Shown here one piece after another: positions 10,176-18,993 of a DNA stretch of 64,000 nt. The notes beneath the pieces were generated by a model, which was not told where the DNA came from, searched no databases, and saw only the letters and a list, made by a program, of their open reading frames with translations. A program made the translations under genes and the position numbers. Origin of the DNA: ZLKRG08 sp964654815 (GTDB taxonomy: Bacteria; Actinomycetota; Actinomycetes; Nanopelagicales; Nanopelagicaceae). The stretch covers positions 1 to 64,000 of the forward strand of contig CAZZLH010000003.1 in the NCBI GenBank assembly GCA_964654815.1. The letters are read 5' to 3'. Within the stretch, counting starts at the first letter, position 1. Each line of letters begins with the position of its first letter.

Positions 10176-11216
10176 ATGAGCAATTCAAATAACAGATTAT
10201 CGTTTATTGGACGCGATATGGCGGTTGATTTAGGTACGGCAAATACTCTGGTGTATGTGCGCGGCCGCGGCATTGTGCTCAACGAACCTTCAGTAGTCGC
10301 AGTTAATCAAGACACTGGCGGAATCTTGGCTGTCGGGCTAGAAGCCAAGAAGATGATTGGTCGTACTCCCGGCAATATCGTCGCGATTCGTCCTCTCAAA
10401 GATGGTGTGATTGCAGATTTTGATACCACCGAACGAATGCTTCGTTACTTCATTCAAAAAGTTCATAAGCGTCGCTATTTGGCAAAGCCTCGAATTGTTG
10501 TATGCGTGCCATCTGGTATCACTGGTGTTGAGCAGCGTGCAGTTAAGGATGCGGGATATGCCGCAGGTGCTCGTAAGGTTTACATTATTGAAGAACCGAT
10601 GGCAGCTGCAATTGGCGCCGGACTTCCAATCCACGAACCAACTGGCAACATGGTGGTTGACATCGGTGGCGGAACCACTGAAGTCGCAGTGATTTCACTT
10701 GGCGGAATCGTCTCCTCACTTTCGATCCGCGTGGGTGGCGATGAGCTCGATCAATCAATCATTAACTGGGTTAAACGTGAATTCTCGCTGCTTTTGGGCG
10801 AGCGCACCGCAGAAGAGATCAAGATGGCGATTGGCTCTGCATATCCGATGCCAAACGAACCAGATGCTGAGATTCGCGGTCGCGATCTTGCCACCGGTCT
10901 ACCAAAGACAATTGTGGTTTCAGCGGCGGAGATTCGTAAAGCGCTAGAAGAGCCAGTGAATGCCATCGTTAATGCGGTAAAAGCAACGCTTGATAAGTGT
11001 CCGCCAGAGTTGGCATCTGATCTAATGGACCGCGGCATCGTCTTAACAGGTGGCGGTGCGTTACTAAAGGGCTTGGATGAGAGACTCCGTCGCGAGACTG
11101 GTATGCCGATTCACATCGCAGATCAACCACTTAATTGTGTGGTCGATGGATCCGGCAAGTGCATCGAAGAGTTTGAGTCACTTGAAAAAGTTCTTATCTC
11201 AGAACCTCGCCGTTAA
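10176..11216 (+). CDS. mreB: Rod shape-determining protein MreB (bacterial actin)
   Basis: A 346-residue actin-fold ATPase forming membrane-associated filaments that guide lateral wall synthesis. Motifs: phosphate-1 DLGTANT (18-24), phosphate-2 [13 protein letters not shown] (near 155-167) and the adenosine motif [11 protein letters not shown] near 290. The N-terminal [12 protein letters not shown] is typical of MreB rather than FtsA or DnaK. It heads the mreBCD-PBP2-rodA operon. Presence of the full set implies a rod or curved-rod cell with lateral elongation. Confidence 0.96.
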   Translation: MSNSNNRLSFIGRDMAVDLGTANTLVYVRGRGIVLNEPSVVAVNQDTGGILAVGLEAKKMIGRTPGNIVAIRPLKDGVIADFDTTERMLRYFIQKVHKRRYLAKPRIVVCVPSGITGVEQRAVKDAGYAAGARKVYIIEEPMAAAIGAGLPIHEPTGNMVVDIGGGTTEVAVISLGGIVSSLSIRVGGDELDQSIINWVKREFSLLLGERTAEEIKMAIGSAYPMPNEPDAEIRGRDLATGLPKTIVVSAAEIRKALEEPVNAIVNAVKATLDKCPPELASDLMDRGIVLTGGGALLKGLDERLRRETGMPIHIADQPLNCVVDGSGKCIEEFESLEKVLISEPRR

Positions 11217-11236
11217 TATCGCGAAGTAGTAAATAA

Positions 11237-12039
11237 ATGGCGCGTCCATCTGGCAGCAATCGTGGTCGATTACTGCTTACGATGTTCATCGTCTCATCTC
11301 TGCTACTAATCACTTTGGACTTGCGCGGCGTATCGGTAATCGACGGCGTCAAGAATGGCGCTGGCACAGTTTTAGCGCCAGTTGAGCGATTTGGTAATGC
11401 AGTGGTCACGCCAGTTCGCAACTTCTTCTCAGACCTCTTCTCACTTGGTCGAACCCGTGGGACCATAAATAAGTTGAAGGAAGAGAATTCGCGTCTGAAG
11501 AATCTAGTGCTGCAACAGAAAAGCGCCGATGGTCAGGCCAAACAATTAAAGGATGCGCTCGATCTGGCTGGTAAAGCTAAGTGGCAGATAGTAAACGCCA
11601 AAGTCATGGCGCAGGGCTCTGCCGTCTCTTTCACGCAGACCATAACAATCGATCAAGGTTCGCGCGCTGGCATCAAAGCAAACATGACAGTGGTAAATGG
11701 CCAAGGGTTGGTGGGCGTGGTCAAATCTGTCTATCCCAATAGCTCAGTGGTTTTATTGGCATCAGACCCATCATTCAAGATCGGTGTAAGAATCGCGCGA
11801 AATCAATCAATCGGAATTTTGACCGGNNNNNNNNNNNNNNNNNNNNNNNNNNNNNNNNNNNNNNNNNNNNNNNNNNNNNNNNNNNNNNNNNNNNNNNNNN
11901 NNNNNNNNNNNNNNNNNNNNNNNNNNTATCCGCGCCTGAGACTGATCCACGAAATGCGCTGGTACCAAAAGCCCCGATTCCAACTCCAATACCGACCGTC
12001 ACGGTATTTGTGACGCCTAGCCCCACGAGCACCAAGTGA
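11237..12039 (+). CDS. mreC: Rod shape-determining protein MreC, interrupted by an assembly gap
   Basis: The N-terminal 196 codons are intact: a short basic cytoplasmic tail, one transmembrane helix (about residues 15-32), a coiled coil with KLKEENSRLKNL (about 80-105) and the beginning of the MreC beta domain. 100 N follow at 11827-11926. After the gap the true frame starts at 11929 and encodes a Pro/Thr-rich tail ending TSPTSTK with TGA at 12037-12039. This is one frame off a straight read through the N run, so the real gap length must be 2 modulo 3, not 100. The stop overlaps the mreD start. MreC is a periplasm-facing scaffold linking MreB to PBP2 and RodA. Confidence 0.9.
11827..11926. 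other. Assembly gap (100 N) inside mreC
   Basis: A placeholder run of exactly 100 N. Unlike two other gaps in this window, the flanks share no obvious repeated sequence. Part of the MreC beta domain is missing. Confidence 0.98.
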
Positions 12040-12551
12040 TGTTGCGCAGAGAAGTTGCCCTATCGTTTCTCACTTTTGGCGTGCTCTTCTTTCTGCAAGA
12101 GGGCTTCATAAATCAAATCCGATTACCGCTCGGTGGATTCTCATTGATTCTGTTGGCCGCATTAATCTGGTCATCAATTAGCGAACCAGAGATCGCCTCC
12201 ATAACTGGATTTATTGCCGGTCTTTACCTGGATCTCTCACCGACTACTGATGGACCTTTCGGGCAGTGGACCTTAGTTATGGTGCTAGCTTGTTTTCTCA
12301 TCTCCTATCTGGGGTATGGCGATGATGCGGTCAATTCCAACCCAGCAGGTTTGATTCTGATGACTGTAACGGCTGTAGTTGGGACTTTGGCTTTTTATCT
12401 ATTGGTCGGCGTAATTTTCGGTTTGAACATTGGCTCTTTTGGCCAGGTAATCAAATCATTACTGGGAATTGGATTATGGAGTGCGCTCATCGCCCCGATC
12501 ATCGTGCCATTTATATCGCGTACTCATAACGCCATCTATTCGGGTAGCTAA
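12039..12551 (+). CDS. mreD: Rod shape-determining protein MreD
   Basis: A small polytopic membrane protein of about 170 aa with five to six hydrophobic segments, typical of MreD, the integral membrane partner of MreC in the elongasome. The start could be ATG 12039 (overlapping the mreC stop, TGATG) or the codon before it, GTG 12036. It ends overlapping the PBP2 start by one base (TAATG at 12549-12553). The internal FIAGLYLDLSP segment resembles the conserved GLxxDL motif of MreD. Confidence 0.88.
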   Translation: MLRREVALSFLTFGVLFFLQEGFINQIRLPLGGFSLILLAALIWSSISEPEIASITGFIAGLYLDLSPTTDGPFGQWTLVMVLACFLISYLGYGDDAVNSNPAGLILMTVTAVVGTLAFYLLVGVIFGLNIGSFGQVIKSLLGIGLWSALIAPIIVPFISRTHNAIYSGS

Positions 12552-14680
12552 TGAACCAACGAACTCGTTTAAGTCTCCTTGTAGTTCAGGCGCTGATTAT
12601 CAGTTTGATGGTCGCTTTACTTGGCCGACTCTTTTATCTGCAAGTTGCGGCAGGGGATAGATATCGCGCAGCCGCGCTAGATATTCAGAGCCGAGATATC
12701 GTGGTCCCAGCGGTACGAGGCTTGATTGTTGATGCTGATGGTGTGCCGCTTGCTATGAACCGCGTGGGATTAGCGGTGACGGTGGACCGAACGGTGATCG
12801 ATAAGCAGAAGGATAAGGGCGTCGCAGTATTAAATCGTGTCGCCAAGATCCTAGGTCTAGATCCTATGGATGTCTGGATTCATACTCGTTTATGTGGCGA
12901 GATCACCAAAGGCGACAAAACTGGTTGTTGGGTCGGAAATCGCTTCCAACCAATTCCTATTACCAAAGATGCAGATCCAAATGTGGCGCTACAAATCGTG
13001 GAGCGAATCGGGGATTTTCCGGGCATTGATGCCAAACCAACTTCAGTGCGTTATTACCCCGGAACTTTGGGCGCAACTGGTGCGCACGTATTGGGTTATG
13101 TGGGCGCGTTAACTGATAAAGATTTAGCTAAAGATGGTGGCACTAGATATTACCGAAGCGAATCGATCGGTAAAGATGGTCTGGAGTTTCAATATGACCA
13201 ATATCTTCGTGGAAAGCCCGGAATCAAAACGGTGATAGTCGATCGAAAAGAGTCAGTTACTGAGAAGTCACGCGACACCTCTCCGACTCCTGGCATGCAC
13301 TTAGTAACCAGCCTCGATGTGCGAATCCAAGGTGCGGCAGAGAGAGGGTTGGCAAGTGCAGTTAGGGCATCGAGAGCTCAGGGATATCGGGCAGATGGTG
13401 GCGCGGCAATCGTTATGGATGTTAAGACTGGGCGAGTTTTGGCTATGGCCTCGTATCCAACCTACGATCCAAATATCTGGGAGAAGGGTTTAACGGTTCA
13501 GCAAGCGAAAGATATGTTTAGCGAGAAGACCTATGTTCCGGCGCTATCTAGACCATTGCAGGGTCTCTTTGCGCCAGCATCAACTTTCAAAGCCTTCTCG
13601 ATCTTCGCGGCGGCCAAATCAGGATATAACTTAAATGCAACTTACGATTGTCCCGGTGTTTATAAAGTTGGAAATCGTGAATTTACAAACTATGAATCAA
13701 GAGAACTAGGTCGTATCTCACTGAAGACCGGTATCTCTGCTTCATGCGACACGCTCTGGTACAAGATCTCATACTCTGAGTGGCTTAAAGATGGCGGTTT
13801 GAGCCCAAAGAACCCTAAAGATAACTTTTTTAGCGTGGCTCATCAATTCCAATTAGATAAGCGAACCGGCATTGATCTACCAAGTGAGTCAATGGGCCGA
13901 ATCCCAGATCGCAAATGGAAGATGGATTATTGGAATGAGAATAAGGACTTCTACTGCAATTACCAGAAACGTGCCGCCAAGAAGGACTTGACTCCTTTTC
14001 TAATTCAATTAGCAAAAGAGAATTGCATCGATGGTGGCGTGTTACGCGCGGGAGATGCGGTCAACTTCTCGATTGGCCAAGGCGATACCGTGATCACGCC
14101 CTTAAAGTTAACTCAGGCATACGCCGCAATCGCCAATGGCGGAACCATCTGGCAACCATTAGTCGCTAAGGCGATTGTAAAAAGCGATGGCAAAGTCATT
14201 AAGACTTTCACGCCAAAGGTGATGGGAAAAGTCGAGGCAGATGCCAGTATCTTCAAATGGTTAACTGATGCGCTACATCAAGTTACATTGACCGGTACCG
14301 CAGCGGGAGCATTCGCGGGATTTCCGGTAGCAGTGGCGGGCAAGACCGGTACCGCTGAAGTTTTTGGCTTGAACTTAAATGGCAGCAAGAAAGACTCCAC
14401 ATCATGGTTTGCCTCTTATGCACCGGTGAATGATCCGCAATATGCGATGGTGGTTATGGTCTCGCAGGGCGGAACTGGCGCTGCAGCTGCCGGTGTTGGA
14501 TCAAGAGAGATCTGGAATACCATCTTTGGAGTTGTCGGTTCTAAGCAGGTACCGGAGAAGATTGTCTATCCATCTGGCCCGCCTACTAAATTGCCCAAGA
14601 TCTCAACTACCAACAAAGTGGTTGAGGTAACCCCAACACCATCTGCATCAGCCAAATCACCAAAGGCAACAGCGCAATGA
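12551..14680 (+). CDS. mrdA: Penicillin-binding protein 2, elongation-specific transpeptidase
   Basis: A class B PBP of 709 aa that cross-links peptidoglycan during lateral growth, partnered with RodA. One N-terminal transmembrane helix (about 9-28) is followed by the dimerisation domain and then the transpeptidase domain. Active-site motifs: S344-x-x-K347 (STFK), S398-C-D (SxD in place of SxN, as seen in PBP2 proteins) and K598-T-G. The C-terminal 30 residues are a Ser/Thr/Pro/Lys-rich tail. The stop overlaps the rodA start (ATGA). Confidence 0.95.
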   Translation: MNQRTRLSLLVVQALIISLMVALLGRLFYLQVAAGDRYRAAALDIQSRDIVVPAVRGLIVDADGVPLAMNRVGLAVTVDRTVIDKQKDKGVAVLNRVAKILGLDPMDVWIHTRLCGEITKGDKTGCWVGNRFQPIPITKDADPNVALQIVERIGDFPGIDAKPTSVRYYPGTLGATGAHVLGYVGALTDKDLAKDGGTRYYRSESIGKDGLEFQYDQYLRGKPGIKTVIVDRKESVTEKSRDTSPTPGMHLVTSLDVRIQGAAERGLASAVRASRAQGYRADGGAAIVMDVKTGRVLAMASYPTYDPNIWEKGLTVQQAKDMFSEKTYVPALSRPLQGLFAPASTFKAFSIFAAAKSGYNLNATYDCPGVYKVGNREFTNYESRELGRISLKTGISASCDTLWYKISYSEWLKDGGLSPKNPKDNFFSVAHQFQLDKRTGIDLPSESMGRIPDRKWKMDYWNENKDFYCNYQKRAAKKDLTPFLIQLAKENCIDGGVLRAGDAVNFSIGQGDTVITPLKLTQAYAAIANGGTIWQPLVAKAIVKSDGKVIKTFTPKVMGKVEADASIFKWLTDALHQVTLTGTAAGAFAGFPVAVAGKTGTAEVFGLNLNGSKKDSTSWFASYAPVNDPQYAMVVMVSQGGTGAAAAGVGSREIWNTIFGVVGSKQVPEKIVYPSGPPTKLPKISTTNKVVEVTPTPSASAKSPKATAQ

Positions 14681-15834
14681 ATGAATCAGTAAGAAGCTTT
14701 GCCTACCGCCGTCAAAGGAAGAAGTTGACTGCTGGGTTCGACCCTATCTTGACCTTTGCCGTCATATCTCTACTGATTATTGGCACCATCTTGGTCTATG
14801 CCGCAACTCGAGATTGGTATGCCGCAGCAGGCGAGGATCCCCAATATTATTTAAAGCGCCATTCGATAAATGCTCTGATTGGAATCGCACTTGCGATGGG
14901 CATTACCTTTATTGATTATCGAGTATTGCGTGCATATACGCCTTTCGTGTGGGGCGCTGGCGTACTTGGTTTGATCGCAGTTTTGATCCCTGGAGTTGGT
15001 AGTGAGATCAATGGTGCGAACGCATGGATTGAATTGCCTGGCGGTTTCTCTTTGCAACCTGCGGAGCTAGCAAAAATCACCATCATTATTGGCATGTCCA
15101 TGATCCTGACCGAGCGCGCCCATGGTCATGAAGAGATAAATAACAAGGACGTTTTGCAGGCGCTCGCAGTCGCGGCGGTGCCGGTGCTCTTAATCATTCT
15201 CCAACCCGATATGGGAACAGTGCTGATCATTAGCGCCATCGTGGTCACCATCATCGCCACAAGTGGCGCAAAATCTAGATGGGTAGCTGGATTGTTGGCA
15301 CTTGCCTTCGTAGGCGGCTTTATCGCAGTCAAAGCAAATGTCGTAAGTGATTACCAATTAAAACGTCTGCAATCTTTTGTTAATCCAAATGCTGATGCAC
15401 AAGGTACCGGCTATCAATTGCGCCAAGCGCGTATCACGGTTGGTTCAGGTGGATTGATCGGAACTGGCTTATTTGACGGACCACAAACCAATGGCAGGTT
15501 TGTGCCTGAGCAACAGACTGACTTCATCTTTACCGTCGCCGGTGAAGAGACCGGTTTTCTAGGAAGCAGCGTAATCTTGCTCTTATTGATCACGGTAATG
15601 ATGCGAGGTTTTAGCATCGCAAGACGAACCACCGATCCCTTTGGACGATTGGTTGCAGTTGGTGTGGTTGCCTGGTTTGCTTTTCAAACCTTTGAGAACA
15701 TTGGCATGACTTTAGGCTTAATGCCAATGACGGGAGTGCCATTGCCATTTCTTTCTTATGGCGGCTCAAGCATGTTCGCAAATATGATTGGAATAGGCTT
15801 ATTACAGAACGTACACGCGCGAATTCGAGGTTAA
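14677..15834 (+). CDS. rodA: Rod shape-determining protein RodA, SEDS peptidoglycan polymerase
   Basis: A 385-residue SEDS-family glycosyltransferase with about ten transmembrane segments. The signatures NGANAWIELP and, near the end, GVPLPFLSYGGSSMFANM are diagnostic of RodA/FtsW. The partner gene PBP2 immediately upstream (four-base overlap) and mreBCD favour RodA over FtsW. The N-terminal cytoplasmic tail is basic (FAYRRQRKK). It is the last gene of the shape operon; about 190 bases separate it from rne. Confidence 0.95.
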   Translation: MNESVRSFAYRRQRKKLTAGFDPILTFAVISLLIIGTILVYAATRDWYAAAGEDPQYYLKRHSINALIGIALAMGITFIDYRVLRAYTPFVWGAGVLGLIAVLIPGVGSEINGANAWIELPGGFSLQPAELAKITIIIGMSMILTERAHGHEEINNKDVLQALAVAAVPVLLIILQPDMGTVLIISAIVVTIIATSGAKSRWVAGLLALAFVGGFIAVKANVVSDYQLKRLQSFVNPNADAQGTGYQLRQARITVGSGGLIGTGLFDGPQTNGRFVPEQQTDFIFTVAGEETGFLGSSVILLLLITVMMRGFSIARRTTDPFGRLVAVGVVAWFAFQTFENIGMTLGLMPMTGVPLPFLSYGGSSMFANMIGIGLLQNVHARIRG

Positions 15835-16026
15835 TGGCTATTTGGGCCAATTAATGCCATAATTCCGTCAGTGCCAAGCGCGCGCCACAAGGGCAGCAGC
15901 GCGGTGCTAAAGAAAAAAAGATTTGTCTGATTGATTTCAGACCCAGAGCAAGCTCCTCTTAACGGGGTTCGAGTTATTTAACTCAAAATCATTTAGTTAA
16001 GTGGGCACAAAAAGGATTTGGTGTAA
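15835..16026 (+). promoter_or_regulatory. Spacer and probable 5' leader of the RNase E/G gene
   Basis: This 192-base spacer holds a -10-like CATAAT at 15858-15863, a hairpin with a six-base-pair stem at 15925-15942 (GTCTGA/TCAGAC), a tight inverted repeat GAGC-AA-GCTC at 15946-15955 and an AAAAAGGAT ribosome-binding region just before ATG 16027. If transcription starts near 15870, the leader is about 155 nt and structured. Autoregulation of rne through its 5' leader is known in E. coli; whether this applies here is inference. Confidence 0.4.
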
Positions 16027-18168
16027 ATGGCCGACGAGCCAAAAGCGCCGCGTAAGCGCGCTAGCAAGAAAGCAACTGCTAATTCAGAGAGTACCTCTGG
16101 TAGCGATTCAAATAATAAATCTGCAAATGCAGAAGGTGTAGAGAAGAAGAGCCGCAAGAAGGCAGTTCCAGCTGCGATCGCCGCTCCAATCTTTCAAGCG
16201 CCACCTACGGCAAGCGCCAAGAAGAAAGAGAATAAAAGTGGCGACTCGGACGAGAAGCGTGCCGGTAAGTCGTTCGATAAGCCCTTTGAGAAATCAGCAG
16301 ATCGCAATGAAGAAGATTCCGATGCGCGCCGCGGCAATAGGCGTCGACGTCGAGGTGGTCGTGGCCGCCGTAAGGGAGGCGAGGATTCAACTGGCGCAGA
16401 GTTGGTCGGTAACGACGAGCAGAGCGAAGAGAGCAATAACTCCCATCGCCGCCGTCGCCGCCGTCGAAGCGCTGAAGATGGAGTAGAGCCAGGCGAAGCA
16501 GTTGATGTCGATGGTGTTCCAACTGTAATAAAAGTTCGCGAACCTAAAGAGCGTAGCGAACGACCAGATCGTGAACGTCCAGCACGTCGCGAACGTCATC
16601 ACCGTCGCGAAGGCCGCCATCGCGAGGAGCGTCGCGAATATCGCGAGACATTTAGACGTCGCGGCACAATCATCACCGAAGGCGAATTGCTAGCTCGACG
16701 TGATGAAGTAAAGCGCGAGATGTTAGTTCGCCAAAAAGGCGATCGCACGCAGATTTGCGTCATAGAAGATGGCGTGATGGTCGAGCATTATGTAAACCGA
16801 AATTCATCAGTTTCTTATGTGGGAAATATCTATTTAGGTAAAGTCCAGAACGTGCTTCCCTCCATGGAAGCTGCCTTCGTTGATATTGGCAAAGGTCGCA
16901 ATGCTGTGCTCTATGCCGGTGAAGTTAATTGGGACGCTGCTGGAATGGAAGATTCCTCAACCCGTAAGATCGAAATGGTTCTTAAAACAGGGCAACCAGT
17001 TTTAGTCCAAGTGACTAAAGATCCAATTGGTCAAAAGGGTGCGCGTCTTACCAGCCAAATTTCATTACCGGGTCGTTATGCAGTTTATGTTCCCGGTGGT
17101 GGCATGAGTGGTATCTCGCGTCGACTTCCTGAACCAGAGCGCATCCGAATCAAGAATGTACTTAAAGGTTTAGTGCCAGAAGAGGCAGGCGTGATCGTTC
17201 GTACTGCAGCAGAGGGTGTCAGCGAGGAAGAACTCACCAACGACATCGCTAGGCTGAAGGCGCAATGGGAAGAGATTTATCAGAAATCACAGAATCCAAA
17301 CTTCCATCCACCAGTCGCGCTATATACCGAACCTGATCTTGCAGTTCGAGTAATCCGCGACATATTCAGCGAGGATTTTGAGTCCTTGAAGATCCAAGGC
17401 GATCAGGTTTTTAATGATATCTCTGATTACATCGGCTTTATCGCACCAGAACTCACCAAGAAGATTGAGAAGTTCACCGGTACCGGTGATCTCTTCAGCG
17501 AATATCGAGTAGATGAGCAACTGGCAAAGGCTTTCGATCGTAAGGTCTATTTACCATCAGGTGGTTCATTGGTTATTGATCGCACCGAAGCCATGGTGGT
17601 AATCGATGTAAACACGGGTAAGTTCATTGGTAAGGGTGGCAACCTTGAAGAGACGGTCACCAAGAACAATCTAGAGGCGGCAGAGGAGATTGCACGGCAA
17701 TTGAGGCTACGTGACTTGGGTGGCATCGTAGTAATCGACTTCATTGACATGATTCTTGAATCAAATCGTGACGCAGTCATGCGTCGATTAATCGAATGTT
17801 TAAGCCGCGACCGCACCAAGCACCAGGTAGCAGAAGTTACCTCGTTGGGATTGGTCCAGCTAACCCGTAAGCGAATCGGCCAAGGCTTGCTGGAAGCATT
17901 CAGTACAACTTGCGAAAGTTGCAATGGACGTGGGATTCATATTCATACCGAGCCAGTTCGTGCGAAATCTGCAGCTCCTGTCTTCTCAGGACATCATGAC
18001 GAACATGAAGCCGATCAAGATAATTCAGATCATGCTGATGATGATTCAGATGGTGAAAAATCAGAAGCGAATCGAGAAGGTAAGCGATCGGATAAGCGCG
18101 AAGAGAAGCGGGGCTTTAAGGCAAAGAAGCGCCGTAGAGCGGTCTCAACCGGCGTGGTTCACACTTAG
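16027..18168 (+). CDS. rne: Ribonuclease E/G family endoribonuclease
   Basis: A 713-residue endoribonuclease for rRNA and mRNA processing. The first about 215 residues are a low-complexity Lys/Arg/Ser/Glu-rich extension with runs such as RRRRRRR, probably disordered and RNA-binding. The S1 domain follows (GNIYLGKVQNVLPSMEAAFV, about 265-285), then the catalytic core with Asp527 (IDVNTG) and Asp571/Asp574 (VIDFIDM), matching the metal-binding aspartates of RNase E. A zinc-link CESC motif lies near residue 636, and the C-terminus is again acidic/basic low-complexity. An N-terminal rather than C-terminal long extension is typical of actinobacterial enzymes. Confidence 0.93.
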   Translation: MADEPKAPRKRASKKATANSESTSGSDSNNKSANAEGVEKKSRKKAVPAAIAAPIFQAPPTASAKKKENKSGDSDEKRAGKSFDKPFEKSADRNEEDSDARRGNRRRRRGGRGRRKGGEDSTGAELVGNDEQSEESNNSHRRRRRRRSAEDGVEPGEAVDVDGVPTVIKVREPKERSERPDRERPARRERHHRREGRHREERREYRETFRRRGTIITEGELLARRDEVKREMLVRQKGDRTQICVIEDGVMVEHYVNRNSSVSYVGNIYLGKVQNVLPSMEAAFVDIGKGRNAVLYAGEVNWDAAGMEDSSTRKIEMVLKTGQPVLVQVTKDPIGQKGARLTSQISLPGRYAVYVPGGGMSGISRRLPEPERIRIKNVLKGLVPEEAGVIVRTAAEGVSEEELTNDIARLKAQWEEIYQKSQNPNFHPPVALYTEPDLAVRVIRDIFSEDFESLKIQGDQVFNDISDYIGFIAPELTKKIEKFTGTGDLFSEYRVDEQLAKAFDRKVYLPSGGSLVIDRTEAMVVIDVNTGKFIGKGGNLEETVTKNNLEAAEEIARQLRLRDLGGIVVIDFIDMILESNRDAVMRRLIECLSRDRTKHQVAEVTSLGLVQLTRKRIGQGLLEAFSTTCESCNGRGIHIHTEPVRAKSAAPVFSGHHDEHEADQDNSDHADDDSDGEKSEANREGKRSDKREEKRGFKAKKRRRAVSTGVVHT

Positions 18169-18170
18169 GA

Positions 18171-18210
18171 CCCAAAGTAACCCAAAGAAACCCAGAGAAA
18201 CCCAGAGAAA
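18171..18210 (+). repeat. Four tandem 10-base repeats after rne
   Basis: Four consecutive decamers, CCCAAAGTAA, CCCAAAGAAA, CCCAGAGAAA and CCCAGAGAAA, start two bases after the rne stop. They are non-coding on this strand after the stop and carry no dyad. The 10-base period matches one helical turn, so A-tracts recur on one DNA face. Confidence 0.85.
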
Positions 18211-18239
18211 ATAGTCGGAAATCGCCAATTTGAGTATGT

Positions 18240-18279
18240 AGGCACCTATTTCGTAAGATAGGTACCTGCCCAAAGGGGC
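18240..18279 (+). promoter_or_regulatory. Structured leader hairpins upstream of rplU
   Basis: A hairpin at 18240-18267 has AGG/CCT plus ACCTAT/ATAGGT arms with one internal C/A mismatch and an eight-base loop. A second small hairpin GCCC-AAAG-GGGC follows at 18268-18279. No T-run follows, so this is not an intrinsic terminator. It may be an RNase processing site or an L21 leader element controlling rplU-rpmA; that role is inferred. Confidence 0.45.
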
Positions 18280-18330
18280 TCAAGTTGGATTACCGAAGAT
18301 AGTTCAGCAAGAGATTTAGAGAAGGAAATC

Positions 18331-18645
18331 ATGTACGCAATCGTTAAGGCTGGCGGGCGCCAGGAGAAAGTGACTGTAGGCGACACGGTTACCGTCGATC
18401 ACATCGACGCAGCTGCTGGATCGACTATCTCCTTTCCTGCAGTGCTGGTTGTCGATGGCGCAAATGTGACCTCTGATCCAAAGGTGTTATCTGGCGTCAA
18501 GGTAACTGCAGAGGTAGTTGATCAGACCAAAGGTCCAAAGATCACCATCCTTCGTTACAAGTCAAAGACCGGCTACCGTCGCCGTGAAGGTTTCCGTTCA
18601 CAATTAACCAAGGTGAAGATCACCGCCATCAATGGCGTGAAGTAA
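18331..18645 (+). CDS. rplU: 50S ribosomal protein L21
   Basis: A 104-residue ribosomal protein binding 23S rRNA. It opens [14 protein letters not shown], the family N-terminus, and the C-terminal part has the L21 signature with [17 protein letters not shown]. The ribosome-binding site AGAAGGAA precedes ATG 18331. It is followed after 24 bases by rpmA, the universal rplU-rpmA pair. Confidence 0.98.
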   Translation: MYAIVKAGGRQEKVTVGDTVTVDHIDAAAGSTISFPAVLVVDGANVTSDPKVLSGVKVTAEVVDQTKGPKITILRYKSKTGYRRREGFRSQLTKVKITAINGVK

Positions 18646-18669
18646 CTTTTATAAGGAGCGTGAAGATAA

Positions 18670-18924
18670 ATGGCAAGTAAAAAAGGTGTCTCCTCAACCC
18701 GTAACGGTCGCGATTCCAATCCTCAATACCTGGGCATCAAGCGTTTTGGTGGTCAGGTAGTAAAGGCGGGCGAGATTCTGGTCCGTCAGCGCGGCACCAA
18801 GTTCCACCCTGGTGCAAATGTCGGCATCGGTAAGGATGACACTTTATTTGCGCTCGCATCTGGTTCCGTAACTTTCGGTCGCGCACGTGGTCGCGATGTA
18901 GTGAATGTAGTTCCAGTAGCTTAA
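18670..18924 (+). CDS. rpmA: 50S ribosomal protein L27
   Basis: An 84-residue ribosomal protein near the peptidyl transferase centre. It starts [17 protein letters not shown] and has the L27 signature region [17 protein letters not shown]. There is no N-terminal propeptide of the Firmicute kind. ATAAGGAG precedes ATG 18670. A strong terminator lies 19 bases after the stop. Confidence 0.98.
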   Translation: MASKKGVSSTRNGRDSNPQYLGIKRFGGQVVKAGEILVRQRGTKFHPGANVGIGKDDTLFALASGSVTFGRARGRDVVNVVPVA

Positions 18925-18942
18925 TTTCGGTTCTTAATTGAG

Positions 18943-18973
18943 AGCGGGCCGGCCACGTCGGTCCGCTTTTTTA
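18943..18973 (+). terminator. Rho-independent terminator after rpmA
   Basis: The hairpin AGCGGGCCG...CGGTCCGCT (nine pairs, one G-T) is followed by six T (18967-18972). It should end the rne/rplU/rpmA transcript before obgE. Confidence 0.85.
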
Positions 18974-18993
18974 TTAGTTGAAGGGAGTTCAAA

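Noticed and set aside
18171..18210. CRISPR-like repeat array
   Set aside because: The units are only 10 bases with no spacers; simple tandem repeats.
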